Source of the DNA: Gemmatimonadota bacterium
GTDB taxonomy: Bacteria > Latescibacterota > UBA2968 > UBA8231
NCBI GenBank assembly: GCA_018672475.1
Contig: JABHFS010000076.1
Location: 1 to 64,000 of the forward strand
DNA length: 64,000 nucleotides
Reading direction: 5' to 3'
Part shown: positions 17,108 through 26,628 of the stretch, piece after piece
Layout: each line of letters starts with the position of its first letter
How positions within the stretch are numbered: the stretch's first letter is position 1
Translations under genes and position numbers: made by a program
Notes under the pieces: generated by a model
Databases searched by the model: none
What the model was told of the DNA's origin: nothing
The model's input: only the letters and a program-made list of their open reading frames with translations

Positions 17108-18742
17108 TTACCAACCGAGGGCGTAGCCGTCGCGGCGCGGATCGGCTCCCCCCATAAAGGAACCGGTATCGGGATCGACCATAATGCCCTGACCGCCGCC
17201 GACGCCTGCCGAATAGTCACCGAGATAGTTGAACTGATGGCCGCGGCGCTCTAACTCGGCGAAGACCTCGGCGTCGATCCGGGTTTCGGCGGATACCCCG
17301 TAGCCTGGTTCGCCGGTTTTGACGCGGGCCGCTTCGATGCCGGCCTGCACGTTCATCTTGTGGTCGAGGATGTTCATGATCATCTGCGGGGTGGTTTGCA
17401 GGATGCCGTAGCTGCCTGGCGTGCCGATGAGCAGGCGCAGGCCGCCTTTGTCCCAGACTTGCGCCGGCGAGACGCACATTTCGTTTTTCTTCGCCGGGCC
17501 GATGGCGTTGGGGCTGGAAGGTTCGAGATCGAACCAGCGCATGAAGTTGTTGAGGGCGACACCGGTGCCCGGCACGACCATCGCCGAGCCGAAACCGCTG
17601 CCGAGGCTTTGCGTGCAGGCGACGGCGTTGCCCTCGGCGTCGATGGCATCGAAGTGGGTGGTGCATTCGTGCATCCATTGACGTGGGTCGCCGGGTGGGA
17701 CCTCGCCGGTAGGTGCGCCGGGGAAGAGGCGTTCACCGGCGGAAAATTGCGCTTTGTCGCCGATCAGCGCGCGGCGTTCGGCGGCGAAATCGGGCGAGAG
17801 CAGGCCGGCAGTGGGCGGGTTGTCGATGGCGGCGTAGGCGATGCGGTCGGCCATCGCCAGCTTGGTCGTTTCGATAAAGTGGTGCAGTGTCTCGGCGGTG
17901 TTGTGGCCCATATCGGCAACGTCGAAACCCTCCATGATCGCCAGGGTTTCTAAATACTGGATGGCCTGGCAGGGCAGTGGCGGGGCGAAGATCTGGTGTC
18001 CGCGGTAGTCGACGGAAATCGGGTCGACGAAGGTCGGCGTGAAATCGGCGAGGTCTTGCATGGTGATTAGGCCACCTGTCTCGGCCATATAGCCAGCGAT
18101 CGACTCGGCAATGGTGCCCTTATAAAAGGTATCCGGCCCCTCGGCGGCGACGCGGCGGAAAGTCTCGGCGAGGTCTTTTTGCACGACCACTTCGCCGGGT
18201 TTGGGCGCTTGGCCGTCGAGCAAGTAGGTTTCGCCACCGGTTTTGAAGCGCAAAAGATCCGGGACGGCACCGGAATAAAAGGTCGAGTTGATCACGGTCA
18301 GCGCGTAGCCCTGTTCGGCGTATTCTATCGCTGGGGCGAAGACCTGGGCGGCGTCCATTGAGCCATAGCGTTCGAGGGCGGCGAGCCAGCCCCCGCAGGC
18401 GCCGGGCACTAATGGCGACAGGGGGCCGCGGTCCTGGTCGGCTGTGCTTTTGTAGAGGTCCAACTCGGCGGCTTTGGGCGTCAGGCCGACATAGTCGACG
18501 ATTTTGTGCTCTTTTTCGCGAGCACTATAGATATGCAGATAACCGACGCCGCCGATACCTGACATATAGGGTTCGACGACATTGAGCGCGGCGGCGGTAG
18601 CGATGGCGGCGTCGATGGCGTTGCCACCTTCCATCAGGATGCGCAGGCCGGCCAGAGAGGCCAGGGGATGGGCCGAGGCGATCATGCCGCGACGGCCGGT
18701 GACGGTGCTGCGGTGACTGGTGCCTAAGGGAGAAAAGGCCAT
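17108..18742 (-). CDS. ggt: Gamma-glutamyltransferase
   Basis: A 544-residue Ntn-hydrolase precursor of the gamma-glutamyltranspeptidase family, which transfers or hydrolyses the gamma-glutamyl group of glutathione and related compounds. The self-cleavage site is at CTTHFDAID, with the first Thr (residue 361) as the new N-terminal nucleophile. Other family features are SAHPLASLAGLRILMEGGNA, PYMSGIGGVGY and the closing LIGTPGSYGILQTTPQMIMN. No signal peptide is evident (MAFSPLGTSHRSTVTGRRGM), so the protein may be cytoplasmic, unlike E. coli Ggt. It heads the ggt-methyltransferase-amidase operon. Confidence 0.93.
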   Translation of the reverse strand: MAFSPLGTSHRSTVTGRRGMIASAHPLASLAGLRILMEGGNAIDAAIATAAALNVVEPYMSGIGGVGYLHIYSAREKEHKIVDYVGLTPKAAELDLYKSTADQDRGPLSPLVPGACGGWLAALERYGSMDAAQVFAPAIEYAEQGYALTVINSTFYSGAVPDLLRFKTGGETYLLDGQAPKPGEVVVQKDLAETFRRVAAEGPDTFYKGTIAESIAGYMAETGGLITMQDLADFTPTFVDPISVDYRGHQIFAPPLPCQAIQYLETLAIMEGFDVADMGHNTAETLHHFIETTKLAMADRIAYAAIDNPPTAGLLSPDFAAERRALIGDKAQFSAGERLFPGAPTGEVPPGDPRQWMHECTTHFDAIDAEGNAVACTQSLGSGFGSAMVVPGTGVALNNFMRWFDLEPSSPNAIGPAKKNEMCVSPAQVWDKGGLRLLIGTPGSYGILQTTPQMIMNILDHKMNVQAGIEAARVKTGEPGYGVSAETRIDAEVFAELERRGHQFNYLGDYSAGVGGGQGIMVDPDTGSFMGGADPRRDGYALGW

Positions 18743-18833
18743 TGGACGGGACTCCTGGAGATGCGTAGTTTTTGCCGTTCTGAAGCGAAATCATACGGCC
18801 ATAAGCGTCTAGCGTCAAGCGAGGAGTGAGCAG

Positions 18834-19871
18834 ATGAGCGACAAGACAGTAGACCTGCGCAGCGATACGATCACATTACCCACCGAAGAAATGCGTGAGG
18901 CGATGGCCCAGGCGCCCTTGGGCGACGATGTCTATGGCGAAGATCCAACGGTTAATCGCTTGCAGGAATTGGCGGCTGAGAAGGTGGGGATGGAGGCGGC
19001 CCTTTATGTCCCCTCGGGCACGATGGGCAATACCTGCGCGTTATTGGCGCATAGCACTCCGGGTGATGAGGCGCTTTTCGAGGAACAAGCGCATATGTAC
19101 TATTGGGAGGCGGGCGCCTATGCCAATGTTGCCGGTTTGGCTGCGCGTTCGGTGGCGGGCGAGCACGGTGTGGTTACCGCCGATCAGATTCATGAGAATG
19201 TGCGCGGTGACAACCCGCATTTCGCTCCGCTGACGGTGGTCTGTATCGAGAATACGCACAATAACTACGCCGGCCATGCGTGGTCGGTGGAAGAGGTATC
19301 GGCGGTATCGGCGGCGTGCCGAGAACACGAGTTGAAATTGCATATGGACGGGGCGAGGTTATTCAACGCGGCGGTTGCGATGGGTGTTGAGGCGAAGGAA
19401 TACACGCAGCACGTTGACTCGGTGATGTTTTGCGTCTCGAAGGGGCTGAGCGCGCCGTTGGGCTCGCTATTGTGTGGCAGCAACGACTTTATCGAGGAGG
19501 CCTATCGCATGCGTAAGCGGCTCGGTGGCGCGATGAGGCAAGCTGGAGTGGCAGCGGCGGCGGGCATCGTGGCGTTGGAACAGATGGTCGATCGTTTGGC
19601 CGAAGACCATGCGGTAGCGAAGGGACTGGCTGAGGGCCTAGGGGCGATTGAAGGGGTGGAAGTGAGTTTTTCGCCGCGGCCGACCAATATCCTCAAGGTG
19701 GATTTTGCGGCGTTGGGTTGGTCGGCGGCAGATTTGGTGGCACAGTGGAAGGAACGGGGGATTTTGTGCAACCCGCGGCCGCCGCACGGGGCGCGCCTTG
19801 TGGCGAACCGGCATGTGGGCTTGCAGGATGTGGGGTATGTGGTGGAGGTGACGAGGGAGTTGGTGGGGTAG
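18834..19871 (+). CDS. ltaE: Low-specificity L-threonine aldolase
   Basis: A 345-residue pyridoxal-phosphate enzyme of the beta-eliminating lyase family that splits threonine or allo-threonine into glycine and acetaldehyde. It has the typical start VDLRSDTITLPTEEM, the GDDVYGEDPTVNRL loop, the cofactor-binding LHMDGARLFNAAVA and the Schiff-base lysine in FCVSKGLSAPLGSLL. Length is normal. AGGAG lies nine bases before ATG 18834. It is divergent from ggt with a 90-base gap that must hold both promoters. Confidence 0.93.
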   Translation: MSDKTVDLRSDTITLPTEEMREAMAQAPLGDDVYGEDPTVNRLQELAAEKVGMEAALYVPSGTMGNTCALLAHSTPGDEALFEEQAHMYYWEAGAYANVAGLAARSVAGEHGVVTADQIHENVRGDNPHFAPLTVVCIENTHNNYAGHAWSVEEVSAVSAACREHELKLHMDGARLFNAAVAMGVEAKEYTQHVDSVMFCVSKGLSAPLGSLLCGSNDFIEEAYRMRKRLGGAMRQAGVAAAAGIVALEQMVDRLAEDHAVAKGLAEGLGAIEGVEVSFSPRPTNILKVDFAALGWSAADLVAQWKERGILCNPRPPHGARLVANRHVGLQDVGYVVEVTRELVG

Positions 19872-19884
19872 TTGCAGGTCGGTG

Positions 19885-19967
19885 GGACGGTCCGGGTAGG
19901 GGTATTCCCTTCTTGTAGATCGAATAGTTGATGGATGTTATTCGGAAAGCCAACTGTCCACCTGTTA
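19885..19967 (+). repeat. Intergenic motif GGGGTATTCCC, copy B
   Basis: The segment has GGTCCGGG before GGGGTATTCCC (19899-19909). A short inverted pair CGAATA/TATTCG follows around 19921-19944, and an outward CCAACTGTCCACC lies near 19950-19962, whose complement GGTGGACAGTTGG resembles the left side of copy A. It looks like a degenerate, hairpin-prone relative of the element at 44371-44488. Confidence 0.35.
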
Positions 19968-20013
19968 TTCGAGTCATTCACACAATAAAACCACCGTTTA
20001 GATAGAGGTTGTT

Positions 20014-22446
20014 TTGGCAAATTCCCCCGCTATATCGTTGCGCTTCTGGTTAAGCGCCGTCTCCATACTCGTGATCGGCCTTGGCGCCTTATGGGGATGG
20101 CAGGGCGTCGTCGGTGAGCAAGATCCGGGGGCGGTCGCGGCGGCAGAGTCGGCAGTGGAAACGGGCCACGGCCTGAAGAACGCGGACGGCTCGTGGAAAT
20201 ACAGCAATAAGCTGGTGGGGGAGACTAGCCCGTATCTCTTGTTGCACGCGCACAACCCGGTCGACTGGTATCCTTGGGGAGAAGAGGCCTTGGCCAGGGC
20301 GAAGGCCGAAGACAAGCCGATCTTTTTGTCGGTGGGCTATTCGACCTGTTATTGGTGCCATGTGATGGAGCGGTTGGTCTTTTCGGATCCGCAGATCGCG
20401 GCGCTGATGAATGAGGATTTTATCAATATCAAGGTCGACCGTGAAGAGCGGCCCGATATCGATCGGATCTACATGAAGGCGACGCAATTGATCACTCAAC
20501 ACGGCGGTTGGCCCAACTCGGTTTTTCTGACGCCGGCTCTGCAGCCCTTTTTCGCCGGTACGTATTTCCCGCCTGAAGATGCGCACGGGCGGCCTTCATT
20601 TCCGCGGGTCTTAGGCATAATGCAGCAGCACTGGCGCGATGAACGCGGCAAGGTACTGGAGATCGCGGCGGAATTGACCGCGGCGATACGCGAGATGGAA
20701 TCGGGGCGAGATCTGGTGGCGATGGCGCCCGATTCAGTGCTGGTGGCCAGGGTTCTGGCGGCGATTCAGGGGCGTTACGATGCGATCAACGGTGGTTTCG
20801 GTGGGGCACCGAAATTCCCGCCGGGCATGCGCTTGGAATTGTTGATGGCCGATGTTGAGCGCTTTGAAAAAGGCGCGGCACCGCAGATCGTCTTGCACAC
20901 GCTGGCACAGATGGCGCGGGGGGGCATATACGATCAGATGGGCGGTGGTTTCCACCGTTATTCGACCGATGCGGAATGGCAGGTGCCGCATTTCGAGAAG
21001 ATGCTCTACAATCAGGCGTATCTGGTGCGGCTTTATCTGCGGGCCTATGAGTTGACGGGGGAGGCGCGTTGGCGTTTTGTCGCGCAGGATATTTTTCGCT
21101 TCGTCGCGCGGGAGATGACGGCGCCGGATGGGGGCTTCTATTCGGCGTTAGATGCCGAGACGGAAGCAGAGGAGGGCAAATATTATGTGTGGACGGAAGA
21201 AGATTTGGCGGTGGTGTTGGGGGCGGAAGCGGAGCTGTTTTGGGCGGTCTATGGTTTAGCGCCGATGCCCGAGGGCGAAGGGCAGGTGCTTTTTTTAGAG
21301 ACGTCTTGGGCGGAAGCGGCGGTCGATTTGGAGTTGGAGCAGCAGCAGTTGCGGCGGCGGATTGAGCCTTTGCGGCAACGGGTACTGGCAGCGCGGAGCA
21401 AACGAATTTATCCCCTATTGGACGACAAGGTATTGACGGCCTGGAACGGGTTGATGATTGAAGCCTACGCGCGGGGTTTTGAGGTGCTGGGTGAGGTCGA
21501 GTATCGCCGGGCGGCTGAACGGGCGGCGGACTTCGTATTGCAGCGGCTGCGGCGCGAGGACGGGGGATTGTCGCGGGTGCATCGGTTGGGAACGTCGCAA
21601 CATGCAGGTTATCTCAATGACTATGCGTTTCTTATGCGCGGGCTGACGGTATTGCATCGGGCGACGGGTGAGCAGCGGTGGTTACAGGCTGCGCAGGAGT
21701 TAAGCGGCGAGATGGTGGCGCGGTTTTGGGACCGAGAAGCGGGTGGGCTCTTTTTTGCAGAGGCGGGCGGCGAGCTTATTGTGCGCAGCAAGGGGGCGCA
21801 GGATTCGGCCCTGCCTTCGGGCAATGCGGTGGCGGCGCATGCGCTATTGGATTTGGCCGAATTGACCGGCGAGGTGCGCTATCGCAACCGGGCGGCGCAG
21901 ATCTTGCACGCTTTCGGGGGTGTAATGCGGGCACAACCTTCGGCCTCGGTGCATTTGGCGGCGGCGGCGGAGCGCTATTTGCGGTCGGCCGCAGTGCGGG
22001 TGTCCTTGCCGGTGGTGGCTGAAGCGGTAATGGTCGATTCATTGGTCGGAATACGTGTCGAACTGCCGACCTCGCCGCTGGTAGCGGGCGAGACCTTTGC
22101 GGTGACGGTGCATCTGACGGTGCGCGAGGGCTGGCATATCAACGCTAATCCGCCCTCGGGCGATTCGTTGATCCCAACGTCATTGACGGTCAACGCGGAT
22201 TTGCCACTGGGTTTTGGCGGGGTGCACTATCCGGCTGGGCAGGACTATATCTTTCCAGCGTTGGCGGAAACGCTTTCGGTCTACGAGGGCGAGGTTACAC
22301 TTTGGGCAGATTTGTTGCTGCCGGAAAAGGCGGCGGGCATGGCGGGTGATCTGCGCTTATTGGTGCAATATCAGGCCTGTGACGACGCCCGTTGCCTGCC
22401 GCCGGCCGAGTTGAGCCGGAGCGTGCATCTGGTCGTGGCGGATTAA
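20014..22446 (+). CDS. DUF255 thioredoxin-domain protein (YyaL/SPATA20 type) fused to a DsbD-like domain
   Basis: An 810-residue protein from TTG 20014, with AGAGG six bases upstream. An N-terminal membrane anchor ([19 protein letters not shown]) is followed by the DUF255 thioredoxin-like domain with [17 protein letters not shown] and active site CYWCH (Cys112, Cys115). An alpha/alpha-barrel of glycosidase/mannose-epimerase type follows (residues 250-660; [13 protein letters not shown]). The last 120 residues resemble the N-terminal domain of DsbD, with Cys789 and Cys794 in [13 protein letters not shown]. The extra domain suggests thiol-disulphide transfer on the outer face of the membrane. 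Biochemical function of this family is poorly known. Confidence 0.88.
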   Translation: MANSPAISLRFWLSAVSILVIGLGALWGWQGVVGEQDPGAVAAAESAVETGHGLKNADGSWKYSNKLVGETSPYLLLHAHNPVDWYPWGEEALARAKAEDKPIFLSVGYSTCYWCHVMERLVFSDPQIAALMNEDFINIKVDREERPDIDRIYMKATQLITQHGGWPNSVFLTPALQPFFAGTYFPPEDAHGRPSFPRVLGIMQQHWRDERGKVLEIAAELTAAIREMESGRDLVAMAPDSVLVARVLAAIQGRYDAINGGFGGAPKFPPGMRLELLMADVERFEKGAAPQIVLHTLAQMARGGIYDQMGGGFHRYSTDAEWQVPHFEKMLYNQAYLVRLYLRAYELTGEARWRFVAQDIFRFVAREMTAPDGGFYSALDAETEAEEGKYYVWTEEDLAVVLGAEAELFWAVYGLAPMPEGEGQVLFLETSWAEAAVDLELEQQQLRRRIEPLRQRVLAARSKRIYPLLDDKVLTAWNGLMIEAYARGFEVLGEVEYRRAAERAADFVLQRLRREDGGLSRVHRLGTSQHAGYLNDYAFLMRGLTVLHRATGEQRWLQAAQELSGEMVARFWDREAGGLFFAEAGGELIVRSKGAQDSALPSGNAVAAHALLDLAELTGEVRYRNRAAQILHAFGGVMRAQPSASVHLAAAAERYLRSAAVRVSLPVVAEAVMVDSLVGIRVELPTSPLVAGETFAVTVHLTVREGWHINANPPSGDSLIPTSLTVNADLPLGFGGVHYPAGQDYIFPALAETLSVYEGEVTLWADLLLPEKAAGMAGDLRLLVQYQACDDARCLPPAELSRSVHLVVAD

Positions 22447-22450
22447 GCCC

Positions 22451-24460
22451 ATGTTGCGACGCGAAGATCTTATGGCTTGCGGGCTGGATGAAGTGGCGGC
22501 GGCCGAACTGTTGTTGCGCTTTGAAGTGTTGGTTGGATCACCAGAGGCGCGCTGGCGCGAGGTCGCCCGGCGTTTGTTGCGGCCCGATCATCCCTTTGCT
22601 CTACATCAGTTGCTTTATGAAGTGGTCTACGACGGAGAATTAGGCCCGGTATTTTTCCCCGAGCCGGCGGATATCGAAGGCGCGAACGCGACGGCCTTGC
22701 AGCGCGAGTTGGATTTGCCTTCGTATGACGCGCTCTTTGCCTGGTCGGTCGATGAGTGGGAGGTGTTTTGGCACAAGACCGTCGCGCGGCTAGGCATTCG
22801 TCTGCAAAAACCGTATGAGCGCTTCGTCGACTTGGCACAGGGGCCGACGGCACCCGAATGGTTGGCCGGGGCCGAGATGAATATCGCCGAGAGTTGTTTT
22901 CAGGCAGATGGGGAGCAGACGGCGATTGTCTTCCAGCGCGAAGGGGGTCCGTTAGAGCACATGAGTTATACGGCGCTGGAGGGGGTGTGCGACCGGGTCG
23001 CCAGTGGTTTGGTGGCGGCCGGTTTTGTGCCCGGCGACCGCATTGCGGTGGATATGCCGATGACGGCCGAGGCGGTGGCGATCTATCTAGGCATAGTCAA
23101 AGCAGGTTGCGCAGTAGTGGCGATCGCCGACAGCTTCGCCGCGGCCGAGATCGCGACCCGGCTCAAGATCGGTTCGGCGCAGGCCGTTTTTACGCAAGAC
23201 GTTATTTTGCGCGGCGGGCGCGAATTGCCACTGTACTCCCGTTTGGTGGAAGCGCAGGCTCCGCGGGCGATCGTATTGTCCGGGCGGGTAGATGGTACGC
23301 TGGACGATTTGCGCGATGGTGATTTGCGCTGGGAAGATTTTTTGCGGGAGGGCGACGGTTTTTCGGCGGTGGCTCGTTCGCCTGATGAGATCACCAATAT
23401 CCTTTTTTCTTCGGGCACTACGGGTGCCCCGAAGGCATTGCCCTGGACGCATATTCATCCGATTAAATGCGGTGCCGACGCTCATTACCACCAGGATGTG
23501 CATCCGGGCGACGTGGTCGCCTGGCCGACGAACCTCGGCTGGATGATGGGGCCGTGGCTGATCTATGCCGCCTTTTTGAACCGGGCGACGATGGCGCTCT
23601 ACTACGGGGCGCCGACTGAACGGGGTTTCGGTGAATTCATCCGCGATGCCGAGGTCTCGATGCTCGGCGTTATTCCGAGTATGGTGCGGACCTGGCGCGG
23701 GACCGGTTGCATGGAGGGCATCGATTTTTCCGCGATCTGTGCGTTTAGCGCTACGGGCGAGTGCTCGAATGCCGAGGATATGCACTATTTGATGGCGTTG
23801 TCGGGCTATCGTCCGATACTCGAATACTGCGGCGGCACGGAACTGGCAGGCGGTTATCTGCTTAGTACGTTGGTTAAACCGGTGGCTCCTTCGACCTTCA
23901 ATTCGGCGACGCTGGGCACGGATCTGGTGATTTTGGACGAGGCGGGTGAGGTGTGCGATAGGGGCGAGGTTTTTTTACTACCACCGGCGATCGGCATGTC
24001 GAGTCAGGTACTTAACCGCGACCACCACGAAGTGTATTACGAGGGTGTCCCGGGGTTGCACGGGGTGCCATTACGCCGCCACGGCGATCAGGTCGAGCGT
24101 CTGTCGCCGGGGCGTTATCGGGTGCACGGGCGGGCCGATGACACGATGAACCTCGGCGGGATCAAGGTCAGTTCGGCGGAGATCGAGCGGGTGGTGAACG
24201 GGATCGATGGCGTGGTGGAGACGGCGGCAATTGCGGTGCCGCCGCCGGGAGGCGGGCCGAGTTTATTGGTGGTTTACGCGGTATTGGATGGCGGTGGCGA
24301 TGACTGGCAGGACACGATGCAGCAGGTATTGCGCGGCGAGCTGAATCCGCTCTTTAAAATCCACGAGGTGGTGGTAGTGGAGGCGTTGCCGCGCACGGCG
24401 TCGAATAAGGTGATGCGGCGGGTTTTGCGCGAGATGCACGGACGGGACGAAGAGACTTAG
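22451..24460 (+). CDS. AMP-forming acyl-/acetoacetyl-CoA synthetase-like enzyme
   Basis: A 669-residue member of the ANL adenylate-forming superfamily. The P-loop-like A3 motif is NILFSSGTTGAPKALPWTH. Later core motifs read EYCGGTELAGGYLLST and GRADDTMNLGGIKVSSAEIE, and the C-terminal lysine motif is PRTASNKVMRRVLRE. The long N-terminal region of about 110 residues before the adenylating core (WSVDEWEVFWHKTVARLGI) is the type seen in plant acyl-activating enzymes AAE17/18 and acetoacetyl-CoA synthetases. It activates a carboxylate with ATP and CoA; the acid is not known. It begins four bases after the DUF255-DsbD gene. Confidence 0.88.
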   Translation: MLRREDLMACGLDEVAAAELLLRFEVLVGSPEARWREVARRLLRPDHPFALHQLLYEVVYDGELGPVFFPEPADIEGANATALQRELDLPSYDALFAWSVDEWEVFWHKTVARLGIRLQKPYERFVDLAQGPTAPEWLAGAEMNIAESCFQADGEQTAIVFQREGGPLEHMSYTALEGVCDRVASGLVAAGFVPGDRIAVDMPMTAEAVAIYLGIVKAGCAVVAIADSFAAAEIATRLKIGSAQAVFTQDVILRGGRELPLYSRLVEAQAPRAIVLSGRVDGTLDDLRDGDLRWEDFLREGDGFSAVARSPDEITNILFSSGTTGAPKALPWTHIHPIKCGADAHYHQDVHPGDVVAWPTNLGWMMGPWLIYAAFLNRATMALYYGAPTERGFGEFIRDAEVSMLGVIPSMVRTWRGTGCMEGIDFSAICAFSATGECSNAEDMHYLMALSGYRPILEYCGGTELAGGYLLSTLVKPVAPSTFNSATLGTDLVILDEAGEVCDRGEVFLLPPAIGMSSQVLNRDHHEVYYEGVPGLHGVPLRRHGDQVERLSPGRYRVHGRADDTMNLGGIKVSSAEIERVVNGIDGVVETAAIAVPPPGGGPSLLVVYAVLDGGGDDWQDTMQQVLRGELNPLFKIHEVVVVEALPRTASNKVMRRVLREMHGRDEET

Positions 24461-24662
24461 GGAGCCGTTGGTCAAAAGCCCTACTGCTAAAATTTGTTGT
24501 TATAAGTCGACGTCCTGTGGGCGCTTCCTGATGCGGCGGATATAGAGATCGAGTTTGCATCCTTCCCCGGTCCGTTGCTTCGTTTGACGGACTCGTCGTA
24601 TGGATTCCATTTGAAGCGCCACGTCCCCTCGGGCAATTCGTCGCTGCGATAGCGGCGGATTC
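24461..24662. other. Gap with no supported gene
   Basis: A minus-strand frame (24500-24757) and a plus-strand frame both show patches of protein-like sequence, but neither has a ribosome site or a recognisable family. The stretch may be the far end of the decayed gene that follows. Confidence 0.3.
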
Positions 24663-25041
24663 ATGTTTCCAGATCGCCAAAATCCGCGCTGGATGCTCGA
24701 CCACGTCGGCAGCTTTCGCATGGTTATTTTTCTACCGGTGGCCGAGGTCAAGCGCACGGCGGATCGCCAGGGTTTACCGGCTGTGGGGCATGCGGCGTTT
24801 TATTGCGGCGATGCTGTGCAAGCCGCGCGAGTGGGGCGCGGTTTTCGCGCGGCCATTGATGGTGGTCGTACACCGTTTTATGGAGCCGGGCGAATTACAG
24901 ATGGAACTGGGCCGCCAGCGATTGGAAGCCTGCGTCTTCAAGTGGCCGGTGGACGGCGAGATGGTTTCACTGTGCGAAGTCAACGCCACCAACCTGAGGC
25001 ATCAGCTCAATCAGCGAGGTGCTGGTCGTTTAGTTGCCAAT
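24663..25041 (+). pseudogene. Decayed gene with frameshift, family unknown
   Basis: Protein-like sequence runs in one frame from 24663 (NPRWMLDHVGSFRMVIFLPV, then AEVKRTADRQ) and, after a frame change near 24765-24775, continues in another (RVYRLWGMRRFIAAMLCKP, then EWGAVFARPLMVVVHRFMEP and LEACVFKWPVDGEMVSLCEV). The two halves join smoothly and are much more protein-like than any alternative frame. The 3' end runs into the convergent DUF547 gene. No family is recognised and no full-length product is possible as written. Confidence 0.5.
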
Positions 25042-25846
25042 CATAGGCAATAAACCGCAGCGCGCAGTCTTCGCACTGCTCCAGTCGGTTTCGTTTCGCG
25101 ATAGACAGATAGCGGCTGATATAGTCCAGTATCGTCGGCTCTGTTTCGCCCTCGGCTACGAGCCATTGCAGATAATCCTCCCGATACCAGTCGAATAGTG
25201 ACGAGACATAGATCGCGTGCTCTGCGAAGTCGACGCGGAAGTTGCGTTGTTCGGAGAGAAAGATACGCGTCTCGCGGTTCAATTCCGCGTCGAGGTTTTC
25301 TGCGCTGAAGGCGCGTCGTGGCAATTTCGGGCAGCCGCGCGAAGCGCAATTGAGGGCGAAGTGGATGCGCGGGTCGGCGAAGCGCGGGCGGATCAGGTCG
25401 TTTTCGAGGTGGTACAAACTCTGTTGCTCGCCGCCGAAGATCGGGCGCTGGAAGTAGAAGAAGCCGCTCTTATCGGGCACGAAGAACAATAGCGCCGGCG
25501 CTTCGACTTCTCCGACGCTGCCGATGGGGTAGTGGGTGAGCACGGCTTTGAGTGTTGCGGCGTTATAGGCGTTGATCCAGTAGGCTAGCCGGCTTTGGCG
25601 GTCGGGGAAGAACTGCGGGTGGCTGTCGGGGCTATAGGCCGCGAGCAGGCCGTAATAGAGCTCGAGGTCGGCCGGCTCTTGTAGCAGGCCCCGGTAGTCG
25701 ACGCGGCCCTGTACATTGACGAAGCGCTGTTGTACCCGGTCGAGCGCTTCGTGCGGGAAGGGCCCCTTGTCGAGACGGGGTGTTTGCGTGGGCGGCAGGT
25801 CTGTACAGGCGGTCAGTAGTAGGATGCTAAGGAAGAGTATCTTCAC
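25007..25846 (-). CDS. DUF547-domain lipoprotein
   Basis: A 279-residue exported protein. MKILFLSILLLTAC is a lipoprotein signal with the lipid cysteine at residue 14. The body carries the DUF547 hallmarks RLAYWINAYNAATLKAVLTH and IHFALNCASRGCPKLPRRAF, plus VDYRGLLQEPADLE near the front. DUF547 is linked to the thioredoxin/glutaredoxin neighbourhood in many bacteria but has no agreed function. It is a single gene, convergent with the decayed plus-strand frame. Confidence 0.85.
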   Translation of the reverse strand: MKILFLSILLLTACTDLPPTQTPRLDKGPFPHEALDRVQQRFVNVQGRVDYRGLLQEPADLELYYGLLAAYSPDSHPQFFPDRQSRLAYWINAYNAATLKAVLTHYPIGSVGEVEAPALLFFVPDKSGFFYFQRPIFGGEQQSLYHLENDLIRPRFADPRIHFALNCASRGCPKLPRRAFSAENLDAELNRETRIFLSEQRNFRVDFAEHAIYVSSLFDWYREDYLQWLVAEGETEPTILDYISRYLSIAKRNRLEQCEDCALRFIAYDWQLNDQHLAD

Positions 25847-25920
25847 GATTGCTCCGTTTTGGTCTTGCGTCGAAGGGAGTGGGGACTCGCTGTGCGGCGC
25901 TTGTCGGAGCTTGGGGGATA

Positions 25921-26628
25921 TTAGATGCCGACGGTGTTGGCTACTTCTTCGAGAGAGGCGATATCGAGGATCTCGATGGTCTTGCGGGAAGATCGGATCC
26001 AGCCCAGTTCGCGGAAGCTACCCATCACTTTGCTGACCATCTCGCGGCTCGAACCCACCAACCGGGCCAGGTCATCGTGGGTGATGGTTAGGCCCAGCGA
26101 GCGAATCCCCGCTTCTTGCTCGCGGCCGTACTCCGTCGCCAGATTGAGCAATAACGTGGCCAGGCGTTCGCGAACGGATTTGGTCATGATATCGGCCAGG
26201 CGCTGTTGCAGCCGGGCGATGCGGTGCCAGGATAATTTGGTGACGCGATAGGCCATTTGGGGGTGCTTGTGCAGCAGGCTTTCCATTTGCTCTTGCGTCA
26301 TACGGCAGAGCACGGTCGGCTTGAGCGCTACCACATTCTCGCCATATTCCAACTCGCCGCTTTCTCCGAGCGCGCCGAACAGGTCGCCCGAACGGAGCAA
26401 CATGATCGTGGCGTCCTTGCCGTCGGCGTCGCCGTAGGTCAGGCTCACCAAGCCCTCTTTGATCAGCCAGATCGCCCGTTCTTCCTGATGCGCGGAGAGG
26501 ATGCGTTCCTGGGGTTGGAGCTTGATCATCACGGTGATGGTCTCAAGATCCTTCAGTTCCTCTTCGCTGACTCCGGAGAAGAGGGGGCAGTGTTGCAGGT
26601 GCCATATTTTTTCGTCGACGGTCGTCAT
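25921..26628 (-). CDS. Crp/Fnr-family transcriptional regulator
   Basis: A 235-residue regulator with a cyclic-nucleotide-binding-like beta-barrel (about residues 12-125; PLFSGVSEEELKDL, GDLFGALGESGELEYGENVV), a dimerisation helix and a C-terminal winged HTH (ITHDDLARLVGSSREMVSKV). The recognition helix reads SREMVSK, sharing SRE with both E. coli CRP (SRETVGR) and FNR (SRETVSR). No N-terminal cysteine cluster is present, so it is not an oxygen-sensing iron-sulphur FNR. ATG 26628 was chosen over an extension to 26691. A TTG-N8-CAA palindrome 100 bases upstream may be its own operator. Confidence 0.9.
   Translation of the reverse strand: MTTVDEKIWHLQHCPLFSGVSEEELKDLETITVMIKLQPQERILSAHQEERAIWLIKEGLVSLTYGDADGKDATIMLLRSGDLFGALGESGELEYGENVVALKPTVLCRMTQEQMESLLHKHPQMAYRVTKLSWHRIARLQQRLADIMTKSVRERLATLLLNLATEYGREQEAGIRSLGLTITHDDLARLVGSSREMVSKVMGSFRELGWIRSSRKTIEILDIASLEEVANTVGI

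Noticed and set aside
25921..26628. Regulator as an oxygen-sensing FNR
   Set aside because: The N-terminal cysteine cluster needed for the iron-sulphur centre is absent.
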